From the NCBI GenBank assembly GCA_024336345.1, contig JANFOG010000010.1:1302001-1366000 (forward strand): 64,000 bases of DNA, written 5' to 3'. The first letter of the stretch is position 1; the number at the start of each line of letters is the position of its first letter. The translations under genes were made by a program, and so were the position numbers. A model generated the notes under the pieces. The model saw nothing but the letters and a program-made list of their open reading frames with translations, searched no databases and was not told where the DNA came from. Shown piece after piece: positions 1 through 11,302 of this stretch. Origin of the DNA: Mariannaea sp. PMI_226. Taxonomy: Eukaryota; Ascomycota; Sordariomycetes; Hypocreales; Nectriaceae.

Positions 1-1742
1 CGCGTCTAGGGCGTACAGAGCTGCTTATTGTTGATACGATTGTTTATACAATTTAATATGTCTCGATTTATCTGTTCCATAGGTAGCCACCAAGCTCGCG
101 AAATATCAATTAGTCGTGATGGGAGTGTACGTTGGTTAGTTTTATCAAATCAATTGTGTTTTTCCGTCGAAACTCTCGATCTTCTATAACCTCCTCTCTT
201 CCATTTCATTGTATACAAACTAATGTCTCAACTTCGCAGCAAATGGGTCGGAGGAAGCGTCATTTTCATGACAACAAGGAAAATGTGGCTCAAGAGTAAT
301 TAAAACGACGACGAGAAGAATCAATATTTCCAGATTATTATTGTGATATTATTAATAATAAGGAAAACATATAGATCATAGAGCCGCATGTTGTGGCTTT
401 TAAACTGTGATAACAAGCAAACAGGCGCTTGTTGAAAACATAGCCGCTGTTGGTATATTCGCAGTACGCCAAGGCCACAAAACGAATTATGATGTTTACA
501 CTTCCATCACACTTAAATTTGACAAAAGCTCAATTGGGTAGTTGATGATAAAATTGCCAATAGCAGCCGAGGAGTTGTATGTAGTCCGGATGGCTTTTGA
601 TTTTAGCTGCTGGTTTGAAAATATAGAGGATGGATGGCTATTACACTCAGAGCACCTACTTTCATACCTCTTGGGTGATTCCGTATACTTTTACCTCGAT
701 TTGCTACATACGGTCACCATGTAGTTATTCTGGAAGAAGATATACCATGGAGCTTTCTCATCTCCTGATGTTAGGCATTGCTAGGAGGATAGCAATTGTA
801 AATCAATTATTGGCCAGAGCAGAGAGACTTGTCGGCAATATGATCTCGTCATCAATAATTGAGTATTATCAGAAGCTGAAAGACAGTAGAGATACTCCTC
901 CTGCAGCAGTAGTTATAAAAATAGCATGCGCCCAAGGCAACTCTGATGCTCGGCTCACATGTCGCCGCAACGGACCTGCATCTGTTAGATTAGATGAATA
1001 AGTCATGAGAGGCGTGAATAAAACCCCCAACTACAGTCACTGATTGAAAATCATGATCAATTAGATTTCTTGTCAAAGTAAATTATCATAGATATGTATA
1101 TATATTCTGACTATCATGAGCTCCACTGGCTCTGATAACGGAAACCCCTCCATGTCCGGGTTCATCATCTACCGGGCTCTTATCTTTCACAAAGCCTTTG
1201 GTCGATAAGGAACCCTGCTCGCAAAAACGCCAGCCGTATTAGTAGCCTCCGGCAAATGCGTTTTCCCTCTCGGTAGTTGGTTATCATGCCTGGAAATCCA
1301 TGGGCAGCTTCGGGCCAAGGCTGGTCTTTGCGTGGATCACGACTCCACAGTCCACCAGCACCCGCCGCAAACCGAAGGTCGAAATGACAGCTTGGGCGCG
1401 CCCGACATGATATCTATTAATGCTGGACGCAACGACAGCATTTGTGATTTGCCAATTGCCATCACCTTCTTAGTACGGATGCTCAGTATGCATGGCAATT
1501 TGCCGAAGCATTAGAAATACTGTAAACAATAAGCGGATTCCGAACTTTGGGGGAAAATAAATAAGATAACTTCGCCGCCGAGTTGCACACTCATCGGTAA
1601 ATGTCGTATCTTCTTATCTCGATATTAGATAGACCAGCCTTGTCCCGATTATCTATGCTACCATTTAACGACGTATAGATGAATTGGTTTAAATATTGAA
1701 AACACTCTTACTTCTCACCAATCCAGCATTGATAATCCAAAA
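1..1742. other. AT-rich left flank, no intact gene
   Basis: No reading frame here resembles an intact gene. Short, stop-interrupted coding-like fragments lie at about 243-1001 and are listed separately. A T/A-rich core (TTTAAATATT, about 1688-1698) lies some 45-55 bases before the ATG at 1743 and could serve that gene's promoter. Confidence 0.6.
243..1001 (+). pseudogene. Possible decayed coding sequence, identity unknown
   Basis: Starting from ATG 243 the translation begins with a basic, NKEN-containing segment and is then broken by TAA, TAG and TGA codons. Reading continues with coding-like composition in a second frame (about 433-724, one internal TAG) and a third frame (630-1001). Several stops are TAA or TAG where CAA or CAG (Gln) would be expected, which is the change repeat-induced point mutation (C to T in CpA) produces. 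I do not recognise the family. It may equally be non-coding AT-rich DNA in which short open frames arise by chance. Confidence 0.25.
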
Positions 1743-3197
1743 ATGGCTCCAAGCGCAATTGAACCAGTTCCACCTGGACGGTCGTGGGTCGACCGCGATG
1801 ACCTACGAACTTCCTTCACCTTGGCCATGTCGGCCATGTATAAATCAGAAGTTCCCCTCTACGGCGACCTGGTTCGTATCGTCGACAACGTCAATAAATC
1901 GACGTTTGGCAACGTCCTCGACCCTAAGGTCCTTGCCATGCGCTTCGGGGATGTTTCATCTACTAGACTAGACATAGAGAGACACGGGGCGATTCGTCTA
2001 GGAACAGCCCACGAGCTCCGGACTATACGTCGAATCTTCGCGCTGATTGGGCTTTATCCCGTTGGATACTATGACCTCTCCGCCGCGGGGCTGCCGATGC
2101 ATGCAACTTGCTTCAGGCCAACAGATGAGAAATCTCTCCACAAGAACCCGTTCCGTGTCTTTACTTCAGTGCTCCGGCCTGAGCTCATCAATGATAGAGA
2201 AGCAAGGCGTCTTGCCTTGAGCTTGCTATCTAAGCGCAACATATTCAGTGACGAACTCACCCACCTGCTAGACCTTGGGGAAGCCCAGAATGGTAGATTA
2301 ACACCAGAGCAAGGTCGTCGCTTTGTTTTGGAGGCAATGAAGACTTTTAGCTGGCACGAAACCGCTGCATCCTCTCACGAGGAGTACCAGCGACTAAAAT
2401 CTGAGCACCCCATCTTGGCAGACATCGCTTGCTTCCGGAGCTCACACATCAACCACCTCACTCCACGCACACTCTGCATAACTTCTGCCCAAAACCGCAT
2501 GAAGAAGGAAGGCCTCAGGGTAAAAGACAAAATCGAGGGCCCGCCCGCTCGGTCGTGCCCTATTCTTCTGCGTCAAACCAGTTTCCTAGCCATCGAAGAG
2601 CCGGTCAAATTTCTCCCCGAGACCGGTTCTCCCATTGATGAACTGGTTCAGGGTTCGCACCGTGCCAGATTCGGCGAGATTGAGGAGAGGGGAGCGGCAG
2701 TAACGCCGGCCGGCCGAAAACTGTATGACGAGCTTCTCGACGAGGCAATGACAATTGCTGCACGCTTGCCAACGGAGCTCAGTGCTGAGGGATTCGACGC
2801 CGTGGTCGAGTCTGTATTCGAAAAGTATCCCGACGATTGGAACGAATTGCGCAGGCTTAACTTAATTTACTGTACATTCAAAGTGACTAGCAAAGGCACG
2901 GAAGCTAGGCTCTCGTCAACGAAATACCACCAACTGTCTGAGTTGTTGGATCAGGGTCTCGTGGAGGCTTTCCCCATGACCTACGAGGACTTTTTACCAC
3001 TATCCGCCGCTGGAATTTTCCAGTCCAATTTGGGTTCCAAATCTCCTCTTCGGGATTCCCAGGCGTCACCCGATGTTATAGGCATAGAAGAAGCTTTAGG
3101 CATGAGCGTGGGTGATCCGGATGAGATTTACCGCGTCGCTCAGGAAAAGAGCCTGATCAATTGTGCGAGAAATCTTGGGATCGAGATTTGCATGTGA
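1743..3197 (+). CDS. 2-oxoadipate dioxygenase/decarboxylase (HglS/YdcJ, DUF1338 family)
   Basis: Single-exon gene for 484 residues, close to the 450-480 usual for the family. HglS-type enzymes are Fe(II) proteins of the VOC fold that convert 2-oxoadipate, a lysine-breakdown intermediate, to 2-hydroxyglutarate. What is seen: the N-terminal MSAMYKSEVPLYGDLV block at about 28-44; the RHGAIRLGT motif with a candidate iron ligand His81 and substrate-contact Arg85; the second histidine block SSHINHLTPR at about 233-242; and RFGEIEERG with candidate ligand Glu312. The spacing fits the His-His-Glu triad known in HglS. No signal or targeting peptide is obvious, so it is probably cytosolic. It stands alone in an AT-rich region with no lysine-pathway neighbour. 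The family assignment is firm; the in vivo substrate is inferred from characterised bacterial and plant members. Confidence 0.88.
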   Translation: MAPSAIEPVPPGRSWVDRDDLRTSFTLAMSAMYKSEVPLYGDLVRIVDNVNKSTFGNVLDPKVLAMRFGDVSSTRLDIERHGAIRLGTAHELRTIRRIFALIGLYPVGYYDLSAAGLPMHATCFRPTDEKSLHKNPFRVFTSVLRPELINDREARRLALSLLSKRNIFSDELTHLLDLGEAQNGRLTPEQGRRFVLEAMKTFSWHETAASSHEEYQRLKSEHPILADIACFRSSHINHLTPRTLCITSAQNRMKKEGLRVKDKIEGPPARSCPILLRQTSFLAIEEPVKFLPETGSPIDELVQGSHRARFGEIEERGAAVTPAGRKLYDELLDEAMTIAARLPTELSAEGFDAVVESVFEKYPDDWNELRRLNLIYCTFKVTSKGTEARLSSTKYHQLSELLDQGLVEAFPMTYEDFLPLSAAGIFQSNLGSKSPLRDSQASPDVIGIEEALGMSVGDPDEIYRVAQEKSLINCARNLGIEICM

Positions 3198-4255
3198 AGA
3201 TTTATGAGTATATAATGCGAAAGCAGGCGAAATTATGTATTGTGTTTATTGTTTTATTGGAGACAGGAAGCACTCCTTTTCTTAGTCTTCACGCATTTGT
3301 GGCAAAGCAGACCATTCATCTTTATGATAACAACATTTAATTCCTTATATATAATAGTATACTATACCTGTTTATACTATGCAGACGGAATGTTACATAA
3401 CTACCCGGATTACAAATTACCCCAGTTATTATTACATTAAGCTTTGTAAGTGGAATTTCTCAGCAGGCCGTTCATAATGACGTTTAACACCCTTTATTCA
3501 CAAAGCTCGCATATCCAAGCTAACTTAAAAGAAGATGGAAAATAGGACCTGAAATGGCACTATAATAGGGGGCAAGAAGGGACCCAGCTATTTCAGTAAG
3601 TAGAAGAACAAAGTCCCAAACTAGACGTGCCCCATGATGGAAACGGGGAGAACTAAAGACCCTAACCATGAGAGTAGTCACATCTATGTGTTGCGTCATA
3701 TAATGTCAAATAGCGCTCTACCCGCTGACGTCCATCAGAAGCCAAGCTATCTCAGGCATTGAGGGTATCACGAAGTATGCCCTGTGTAAGTGAAAACACG
3801 ACCTAGAGGGAGAAGTCGGTGGGATCTTATAAGGCTCGAGCCACTCGAGACAGCTCTATCTATAGAAGATGAATAGCCTGCCGTAGGACCCATCCTATAG
3901 CTAGAAATCAATCATACAGCCGAGAGTCACTTCAATGCTGGGGTGCCTTCTTCATCCTGCAAATAGCATTCGATCATTCCATACTGGACGTTATTGGTGG
4001 CCTGTCATGACTGGGACCTTTTCTTTCTCAAGATCTTTAGTACCGCTAAGCAGCCTCCGTCTTATCCGACATGTAAAATTGCTTATACCATTTTGAAAAC
4101 TATACGAAGGCTATAATATATCCAAAACGGAAGGTCAAATAATGAGTTACAAGTGAATGAACTGGCTATAAATATTGCCATTTCCCCAAACACTTCTCCT
4201 ACGTATTTGGAGTCATCTTAAATCTATTTGTTTCATTTAAGAACGAAAACCAAAA
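3198..4255. other. AT-rich intergenic stretch
   Basis: No gene seen. It holds the 3' flank of the DUF1338 gene and, at its right end, a TATA box for the small secreted peptide gene. Short frames on either strand carry no family motif. Confidence 0.6.
4167..4174 (+). promoter_or_regulatory. TATA box of small secreted peptide gene
   Basis: TATAAATA lies 82 bases before the ATG at 4256 and is followed by a pyrimidine-rich stretch and an A-rich leader ending ACCAAAA-ATG. This is a normal layout for a strongly expressed fungal secreted-protein gene. Confidence 0.55.
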
Positions 4256-4423
4256 ATGAAGGTCTCAGCTACTCTTCTTGCCATCCTCTCGGCCGCCACC
4301 ATGGCCATGGCAGCTCCTGGAGCCGTTCCCAACTCTGAGAACGACAACGTTGCTCGGGATCCCGCTAAGCTTTGCCACGTCGGCGGTGCTGGCAACGGAG
4401 CCGGACAAAACTATTGCATTTAA
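4256..4423 (+). CDS. Small secreted peptide precursor, 55 aa
   Basis: Intronless gene of 55 codons plus TAA. Residues 1-20 form a classical signal peptide (Lys2, hydrophobic core ATLLAILSAATMAMAA). A short acidic/polar propeptide-like stretch (about 22-36, ending DNVAR) follows, and Arg36 could be a processing site. The remaining approximately 19 residues hold two cysteines and a Gly/Ala/Asn-rich loop (CHVGGAGNGAGQNYC), so one disulfide or a small ring is possible. A TATA box lies 82 bases upstream and the leader A-tract matches fungal start context. It could be an effector-like peptide, a pheromone-like or antimicrobial peptide, or a ribosomally made peptide precursor. I do not recognise the family and assign no function. 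Confidence 0.7.
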   Translation: MKVSATLLAILSAATMAMAAPGAVPNSENDNVARDPAKLCHVGGAGNGAGQNYCI

Positions 4424-5681
4424 AGAATATCCTCAACAAGGTAGATAATATCATATTAGTACAATTTCAAGTTGGTCAACTGCTGACTGTGTAGCATTTA
4501 GCTCAGTTAGCTGTGATCATTGAGAAAGGCTTAGATGGCGGTACCGATTTTCAGGATACCATGCCTCGATCAATTGGATATTGCGTGGAGAACTACCACG
4601 AATTTCTTTGCCTGGTCACGACGGGCTCACTGAGGTTCGGTCGTGAAGCATTGACAGTTTCAATACTACTTGGTTACTATAATTTACAAATGTTATTACT
4701 TTATATTAGGGTTAAATCCTCCCCAATGCTCTCCACTTATAGAAATTTGTTGCCACCTGGTGTATGATTTGGAATCAATTAGACTGTTTATGGTAATATT
4801 TCATATACATGACTGGTACGGTAAAGCTAAAGTACTAAAGTACTTTATAGGATTGCCCCGAATTCTGGCCAGGATGTTCTTGAAGGTCACGTACATACGA
4901 CTTGGAGCATGATGGACGTCACCTCAACATAGGAGTTATTGCAGAAAATAGAGTGTCTTGCAAGACTGGTTAAGTCATTAGCGGTCACACACGCCCGTAA
5001 GCTAGAAAAGCATAATCATGCTATAGATTTTACGGGAAGTTATGGATGAGAATATTAGGAGTGTTGACATAGAGACGTCCCATAAAATGAGGGGGCAAGA
5101 TTAATTAACCTCGACGGTTCTACCCAAGGATCTATACTTGTTATATGCTACATTAGCTGCTGATTGATAATTGTTTGTATAGTTTCCAGTGGGGTATGTG
5201 TTTTCTTCTAATTAATGTAGGTCTTGTTTAGAAATGGACTTTGGGACGATCTTTCTACCGGGGGGCAGCCAGAAGTTGCGCAACGCCTGGGTTGTTGATA
5301 CCCGAATACTAATGACGCCAACGAAGACGACAGGGGGGTATATCTGCACCTATTACACTGCTCAGCGCATGCATCATGCTTGGTGTATTGTTGGACATTG
5401 TTGGCAAATTTACAATGATAACTCGATTACTGACGCTGGACCCGTATCTCATTGCACCATCTTGATAACATGTGCACGAAGATAACAATTGTAAATTCTT
5501 GTCAACGGGCGGCTTGTTAGAGCCTCTCATTGGAACGAAGTAATGAAAGCGTAGCGACCAGAGAGAGCTGCCAGAGTAAAGGCTTGGTGCACTAAGGTTG
5601 ACATGCAAAGCCGTGAATATTTCGACTTTCTTTTTTTTTAACCGCATAGTCCCTCTTCCAATGTTAATATCCCACGCTGCT
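4424..5681. other. AT-rich intergenic stretch
   Basis: Downstream of the small peptide gene. Short open frames (for example 4513-4912 and 5234-5485) lack ATG starts of quality, family motifs or splice continuity. No gene supported. Confidence 0.6.
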
Positions 5682-6796
5682 TCATTGTATCTCATTCACT
5701 GGGGCAACTGGTCGGCCAGTCCTGAACAGAGCTTTGATGTTCTCGAAACACTCCCTCTCACCTTTGTGAAACGCCAAATCGGTCAACCCTCCAACATGAG
5801 GCTGGATTGTCACTTTGTCGCTCGTTTTGAAGTAGTCGCTTATGGCAGGCTCGTCCCAAAACACGTCCAAGCCGGCTCTCGCAATCTTTCCGCTCTCTAG
5901 CGCATCAATGAGTGCAGTCTCCTCTATCACTGCACCGCGAGCCGTGTTGACGATGAATGAGCCGTCCTTCATCACGGCAAACTCCTTTGCGGAAATGAGA
6001 TTTGTTGTCTCCTTGGTCAATGGGCAGTTTATCGACACCACATCTGACCGGCGGAGCAGGTCGTGCAAGGAGGAGCAGTAGGTTGCGGCATACTTGGCCT
6101 CCTCATCTGCACTCAATTGCCGGCGGTTGTAATACACGATCCGCATGTTGAACGCCACTGCCCTCTTCGCCAGATGCTTCCCGATGGCCCCCATGCCCAC
6201 GATGCCCAGAGTCATGCCCGACGGATCCTTACTCGGCACGACAGGGTCCTTCCACGCCCCGCTGCGCGCACACCGCTCTGCCCTCGTTGTGTCGCGGATC
6301 ACAGCCAGGGTCAGGAACATGGCCATGTCGGCCGTGGCCTCGGCGACAGCGTCAAGACTGTTGCAGAACCAGATTCCCTGCTGCGTCAGCCAATCGACAT
6401 CGAAGTCATCATAGCCTGCTGCCGCGGAGGCGATGATGCGGCAGTGCGGGGTGAGGGGTTTCAGCAACTCTTCGTTGAATGGATGGTAAGGGCCACGGCC
6501 CATTCGGACGATGAATGCGTCAATGGGGCCATGGTCAGAAATCATGACGGGAAGCTGTGCCAGGGCTTCCCGGTGGTTCTGAACGTCTAGGACCTAATTA
6601 AATTTGCAAAGGCGACAATTTGTTCAGTCGGAAGTGGTTTGACCTCGGAGATTGAAACATTTTCTCCATTGGAGTGTGTACATACAGCGTAGTCAAAATC
6701 CTTCTTGAAGTCTTCTAGATATTCTTCTCCGATAAATTTCGGCGTCCCAAGAACGACTACACGAGGCTTTCTACTGCCATCTCCGAGTCGGGACAT
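5682..6796 (-). CDS. D-isomer-specific 2-hydroxyacid dehydrogenase (glyoxylate/hydroxypyruvate reductase-like)
   Basis: Two exons, 6796-6686 and 6593-5682, with a 92 nt intron (donor GTATGT, acceptor TTAG), giving 340 residues. The ATG at 6796 is chosen because it leads directly into the family start KPRVVVLGTPKF. An upstream in-frame Met at 6913 would add 39 unlike residues. Seen: the Rossmann NAD(P)-binding motif GIVGMGAIG; catalytic Arg in VNTARGAV; catalytic Glu in LDVFWDEPA; and catalytic His in QPHVGGLT. The family reversibly reduces 2-oxoacids such as glyoxylate and hydroxypyruvate using NAD(P)H. No targeting signal is seen, so it is likely cytosolic. Exact substrate unknown. Its promoter side faces the 3' end of the PP2C gene. 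Confidence 0.9.
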
Positions 6797-7424
6797 TGCA
6801 GGAACGACAACAGTGAGCTTTGTGGTAGGCGGGTGTGGGTTGAGACAATTGCTCTCTCTGCATCGAAGCAGACTAGACGGATTGAACCGAACTTGAATTG
6901 CAACGCTGTCCACGCCTGAGGCTCTCGCGAGACCTGGATAAAGACTGAGAGGATCAAGTGGCGTGGTTGTGTACTAGGTAGTAATACAGGACCAACAATC
7001 AGGCCCTGCATGAGCTAGTCCTTTGTCAAGTGATGGTCATGTGGAGTCGCCATGGTTTGATGAGGGGCCAGACGGGTTAATGGGTTATTCATGAAATAGC
7101 TCATGAGTTGCTATCTATTTGCTTCGCTCCAACACCTTGCCGCTTGCTGTATTACATCCTTGTCCAAGTGCGATATTTCCAGGCAACCTTGCTTGTCATG
7201 CAATCATACATATATTCTCTCTCTGCTCAAGCACCTCTTCCAACAACACAGATTAAGAGACCAAAAGTTGATTTAACGCTTGCGATTACAATGAAAACCA
7301 CCGGTCTGTCGTATTACAACGCATCCGGTGATCTCTCCGAGCTACACGCGTGCGCAAGTGTCCCACCACTTGCTCCCAGTCTGATGTTGGTTCCGATGAG
7401 CTTCTTCAATTATATTCGATGCCC
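6797..7424. other. Intergenic: dehydrogenase promoter / PP2C 3' flank
   Basis: Contains the upstream region of the minus-strand dehydrogenase and the 3' flank of the minus-strand phosphatase. No supported gene. Confidence 0.6.
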
Positions 7425-9042
7425 TCAGCTTGTTTGATGAGGATCCTTGAAAAATATCACTTGAATGGTTATATCATCCCTTGCTCCGCGACTAGTCGGA
7501 GCAGACGTCGACATCAATCCCAAGAAAACCTTCCTTCTTGATCCCCCGAGAGCATTTTTCGCCAGGCACACGGCCGCGTTATCGAGGTCTTCAATGACAA
7601 AATGCTCTGAATTGGTTCGCCATAGTTCAAGGTCGTCGTCTTTGCGCTGCGTATCCTGAAATGGCTCGGGCTTTCCAGCCTTGACCGCCACGAGCCAGCG
7701 ACTGATGCAAGCGACAGCGTCGTCGTTGTTCATGCGGCCCCATAATCCATCGGATGCTAGGATGACAAAATCCTCCGTCTGGATCTTTCTCATCGTGATC
7801 TCTGGCTCAGCAGACATGTATGGCGGGGTCTCGTAGTCGGGACGCGGGGCTGTGCCATAGAAGTTGTCCCTTGCCTTTTCAATCTGTTGCTTGGTCCACT
7901 TCCACCTGTGGTCGCCGAATGCTCTGGTGACAGCCAGGCCCAAGAGTCTACCGGTTCTAGAATCAAGAATCTTTTCCTTCTCACCTGGATGCTCTGCGTC
8001 AATTCGTTTCACCTCGTGCCTGTTCAGGCCGGTCTGATCATGGCTCAAACAATCGGCCTTGTACGTCTTGTCGTCTGATGACCATGCTCCTCGAACGGCC
8101 CTAGAGTCTCCTGTCACTGCGGTGCGCAAGGTCGAAGTCTCGACGTCAAACGTGGTAAGAAGAGCACAAGACCCGGCAATCGCTGGGGCAATTGCAGCAA
8201 TAACCTCGGCAGCTCCAGACATGTATCCAGTTTCCATGGCCTCCAATGCCCGATCGTCTATGCGCTTGTCCAGACGCAGAAAGGTTCTCTTTATGGTATC
8301 TTCTACGGCTTCACGAGAAGCCGTCGGCGAGAGCTGTGACAAGGCGATGGATACAAGCGGTACAAGAGTCTTTTCCAAGATCTTGGCAGTTGCCCAGCCC
8401 CTGCAAATACAAACGTGTTAGATGCTTTCCTGGCAGGCATTTATGTTCCAATGGATATACTTACGCATGGCCATCATATATGCCTGAGTACAATGTTTGG
8501 TTCCCACCAACGCCTTTGCCCATGGCGACATCCCAGAAATCTTCAACAGGATCATTACTGGAGAGACGAACAACATCGACCCGTCCTCGTCTATTACCCT
8601 GTGCATTAAAAGAGAAAGTATGACAGTCTTCACGCAGTTTCGCGTTGGCGGTTTCAAGATCTATAGCCTCAACGGGAGACTTTGTTGATACAGACGCTTC
8701 GGTGAGGTCGTCCCGGAGCTGGGGGACGGGTGGTGCTGAAGTAGCATCACTCTTGGATTCGCGCTTGACGGACTTCCATCCGACAGTGGCAATAAAGGCA
8801 AGGAAAGCAGGAATTCCCCAAGTAATCAACGGTCCATACGTTGGAGGGGTTTGGCCGGCCCCCGAGGTCCTACCTCCCGCTGACCGAGCTTCGGTCTGGC
8901 TGTCGAGTTTCTCCCTAAACAGAGCAGAGGAAGGCCTAAGAGGGCCAGTAGATGCACGGCGTGACCATGCTGGAGAAGTCTGTGCCTGCTTAAGCAACAA
9001 CCTTGACGTACAAGAGGACCTCAAAGCGCTGCGACGAAGCAT
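7425..9042 (-). CDS. ptc5: Mitochondrial PP2C-type phosphatase (Ptc5/pyruvate dehydrogenase phosphatase-like)
   Basis: Two exons, 9042-8465 and 8400-7425, with a 64 nt intron (GTAAGT...GCAG) that falls inside the metal-binding motif YDGHA|GWAT; 517 residues. The N-terminus is Arg/Ser-rich without acidic residues (about 1-40), typical of mitochondrial import. A hydrophobic segment (LITWGIPAFLAFIATVGW, about 71-88) could anchor it in the inner membrane. PP2C motifs in order are YDGHAGW, TGDSRAV, LAVTRAFGD, ILASDGLW and RDDITIQV, carrying the Asp residues that bind Mg/Mn. Family members with this layout dephosphorylate pyruvate dehydrogenase E1alpha. Yeast Ptc5 and mammalian PDP are the closest named types. 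Assignment to PP2C is firm; the Ptc5 identity rests on length, targeting and the membrane segment. Confidence 0.9.
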
Positions 9043-9887
9043 TATTGTTCAATCGATGGCTCTCTCTCCTTTCAATGTGGCGATTTGGATGTCAGCATGG
9101 GATACAGGGTATTGGAGGTTGGGCCCGAGGCACCTCTCGCCCGCGCTGAATGCGGTACGGATCGAGAAGAACCAAAAGAAAAGAAAAAGAAAATGCAAAA
9201 GGAAAAGAAGCAATGTAAACACGCGAGACCGCCGTATTCTCCGAAATTTGGTCGATATTGCGACGAGATGAAAGAATGAACAACGGCAAAAGGGGATGGG
9301 GTTCTTTGGCGGATATGTTTCCATCAGCAAACAAAAACCAGGATGCCAAATGACTAACCTGTCTTTCCTGCATATGAGCACATGACATGGCACGGCAACG
9401 ATCAAGGTCTTACTCCGTATTCCCGGAATTGACGTATACACAATTATTGTTTTCTTTCATAGGTAGGGCAATTATAGACAAGCATAAATTGAAGCTAGCA
9501 CGCCTGCTTTTATTTTTGGCCTCTCTTCCCAGTTCCATGGCTGCTCACGAATGATACCTTGGCCAGGGGTACAATACCGACCTGCCAACCTTTATATATA
9601 CTCTCTACAAGCCCAGCTGTGCTGATCAACAGTGATGAAAGACAAGCCTAATGATGGATGGGCCGAGACATCCCGCGTCAGAAATACTTTGGCAGAGATG
9701 GGTGAGGCAGTCAATTATGACAGTCAGAAATAGGAACCCTCATTCAGATGCAATCAAGAAGCATGAAAACCATCGATCGCGCATCAAAGAAAACGTATTA
9801 TATTGCATGCAAGACCCCAGATCGTAATGTGCAACGCCAGAACCATAACCCATGGCAATCTAACCGTCAACAGCCATTTTATGAATC
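9043..9887. other. Intergenic: PP2C promoter and SSF1 3' flank
   Basis: No gene supported. An A/G-rich tract at about 9170-9220 gives Lys-rich open frames that are compositional artefacts. A TACTCCGT motif occurs at about 9412. Confidence 0.6.
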
Positions 9888-11302
9888 TCAACTGTTCGCA
9901 ATCTCCTCAGCCTCATCCTCCCATTCACCGTCTTCCTCCATTTTCTCATTGACCTGATACTCGGCATCCCCAGCCAGACCCTCGCTGTCAAACTCATCCA
10001 CATCCATGTCGGTGTAATACTCCTCATCCTCGTCCTCATCGTCACCCTTTCCGCCTGATTGAGCCTTGGCCTTCTTCTTTCGCTCGACATTCTCCTTTTG
10101 CTCCTTTCGTCGTGCTTCCTTCTCTTGCCTTCGCTTCTCCCACCGCTTCTCGAGCTCCTTGATCTCCTCTTTACTCTTGTGTATATACTCATGCCACATG
10201 ACCTTGCCTGAGCACAAGCCCTCTTCGACCTTGGTCAAGCGCAGACGCATGCGGGGTCCGAGCTCAACAAGCTTCACAGCTCGGCGCTCGACATTTTCTT
10301 CCTCCTCCTCAGGCTCAGCTTCGTTCTGGGCAGCGGCTTGTCTGGCTTTGGCAGACAGAACCTTTCGTGTAGTGGAACCGACAACCTCAATCTCATTATC
10401 CGTATCAAGCTCGCTTCCGCTTGTCGCATCAGTTACATAGCCTTCTCCGTTCTCACCTCCGATCATGTAGTCTGCCACATCCTCCAACTTGCCCAAATTA
10501 GGCATCTTACCCTTCCGACTCGTTTTGGATGATAGGAACTGCTCGGCAGCATTCAGCCTTCGCAAAGGCTTTGATACTCCTGTAGATCTCGTGGTGATTG
10601 CATAGTGTCGGAAATTTACAATAAAGGTACCGTCATCCTCTTCGGATTGCTCGCGATTGAGGAGCAGAACTCTGCGAATAGTCTTGAGAGGTGTCGCTTG
10701 GGGGTTAATGGGGGGGAATAGAGATTGGAAGACTGTTGTGGCAAGGGTCTCGAGATGTCGAGGAACTTTGGATTTTGCGTCGGAGTCGGGACGAGTAAAG
10801 TTGTTCATGACCAACTGCACAGGAGATTAGCATCCAGCAGAATAATTGCAAAAGGAAATAGGAGACTAACCAGAGGAGGTGTGATGTACTCCTTGCCGCC
10901 ACTCTTGGGATGTCTTTGCGCTCTTTGCACATCCTTGCAGAGCGAATACTTCTCGACTCGAAAGTTCAATGTTGGACCCCTGGGCGCGAGAGCCATTCGC
11001 AGGTTGGTGTTGCCGCCCTCGGATCGAGAAAACAGCATCAGATGCGTAACACCAAGAGGGCCACACATGACAGCGTAGTCTCGAAGTCTGTTGCCTCTGC
11101 GCTCCTTCAATCGACTGGCGGTACCCGGCTCCATGACTTTTCGCACATCAGCGGCAAGCTGGCTGACGCTGGAGCCAACCTCGCCGGCTCCAATTCGGAT
11201 CACCATGCTCTTGGGGTTCTTTGCATTGGCATGGCCAGCAGTATCCACGTCTGGGTTGTTAGCCCCGACGTGGGTTCTCTTCTTGGTTCGTTTGCGGGCC
11301 AT
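9888..11302 (-). CDS. ssf1: Ribosome biogenesis Brix-domain protein SSF1/SSF2 (Peter Pan/PPAN family)
   Basis: Two exons, 11302-10871 and 10814-9888, with a 56 nt intron (GTTAGT...GCAG); 451-452 residues. The protein begins with a basic MARKRTKKRTH tail. The Brix domain follows (about 28-300), with the family blocks RLKERRGNRLRDY, the GPLGVTHLM segment, GPTLNFRVEKYSL, KEYITPPLLVMNNF and FPPINPQATPLKTIRRVLL. After it comes a highly charged, Glu/Lys/Asp-rich coiled tail typical of SSF proteins. SSF1 acts in the nucleolus in maturation of 27S pre-rRNA for the 60S subunit. The gene is divergent from RRP3, with ATGs 250 bp apart, and likely shares its promoter. The splice junction restores the conserved PPLLVMNNF block exactly, so the model is secure. 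Confidence 0.93.

Noticed and set aside
630..1001. 123-codon frame as an intact gene
   Set aside because: No ATG-led domain, no known motif, and neighbouring coding-like fragments are in other frames; kept only as part of a possible decayed gene.
4480..4560. tRNA-like B/A-box fragment TTAGCTCAGTTAGC
   Set aside because: No matching T-arm or acceptor stem follows within tRNA distance.
6063..6590. 175-codon plus-strand frame over the dehydrogenase
   Set aside because: Antisense shadow of a well-supported minus-strand gene with catalytic motifs.
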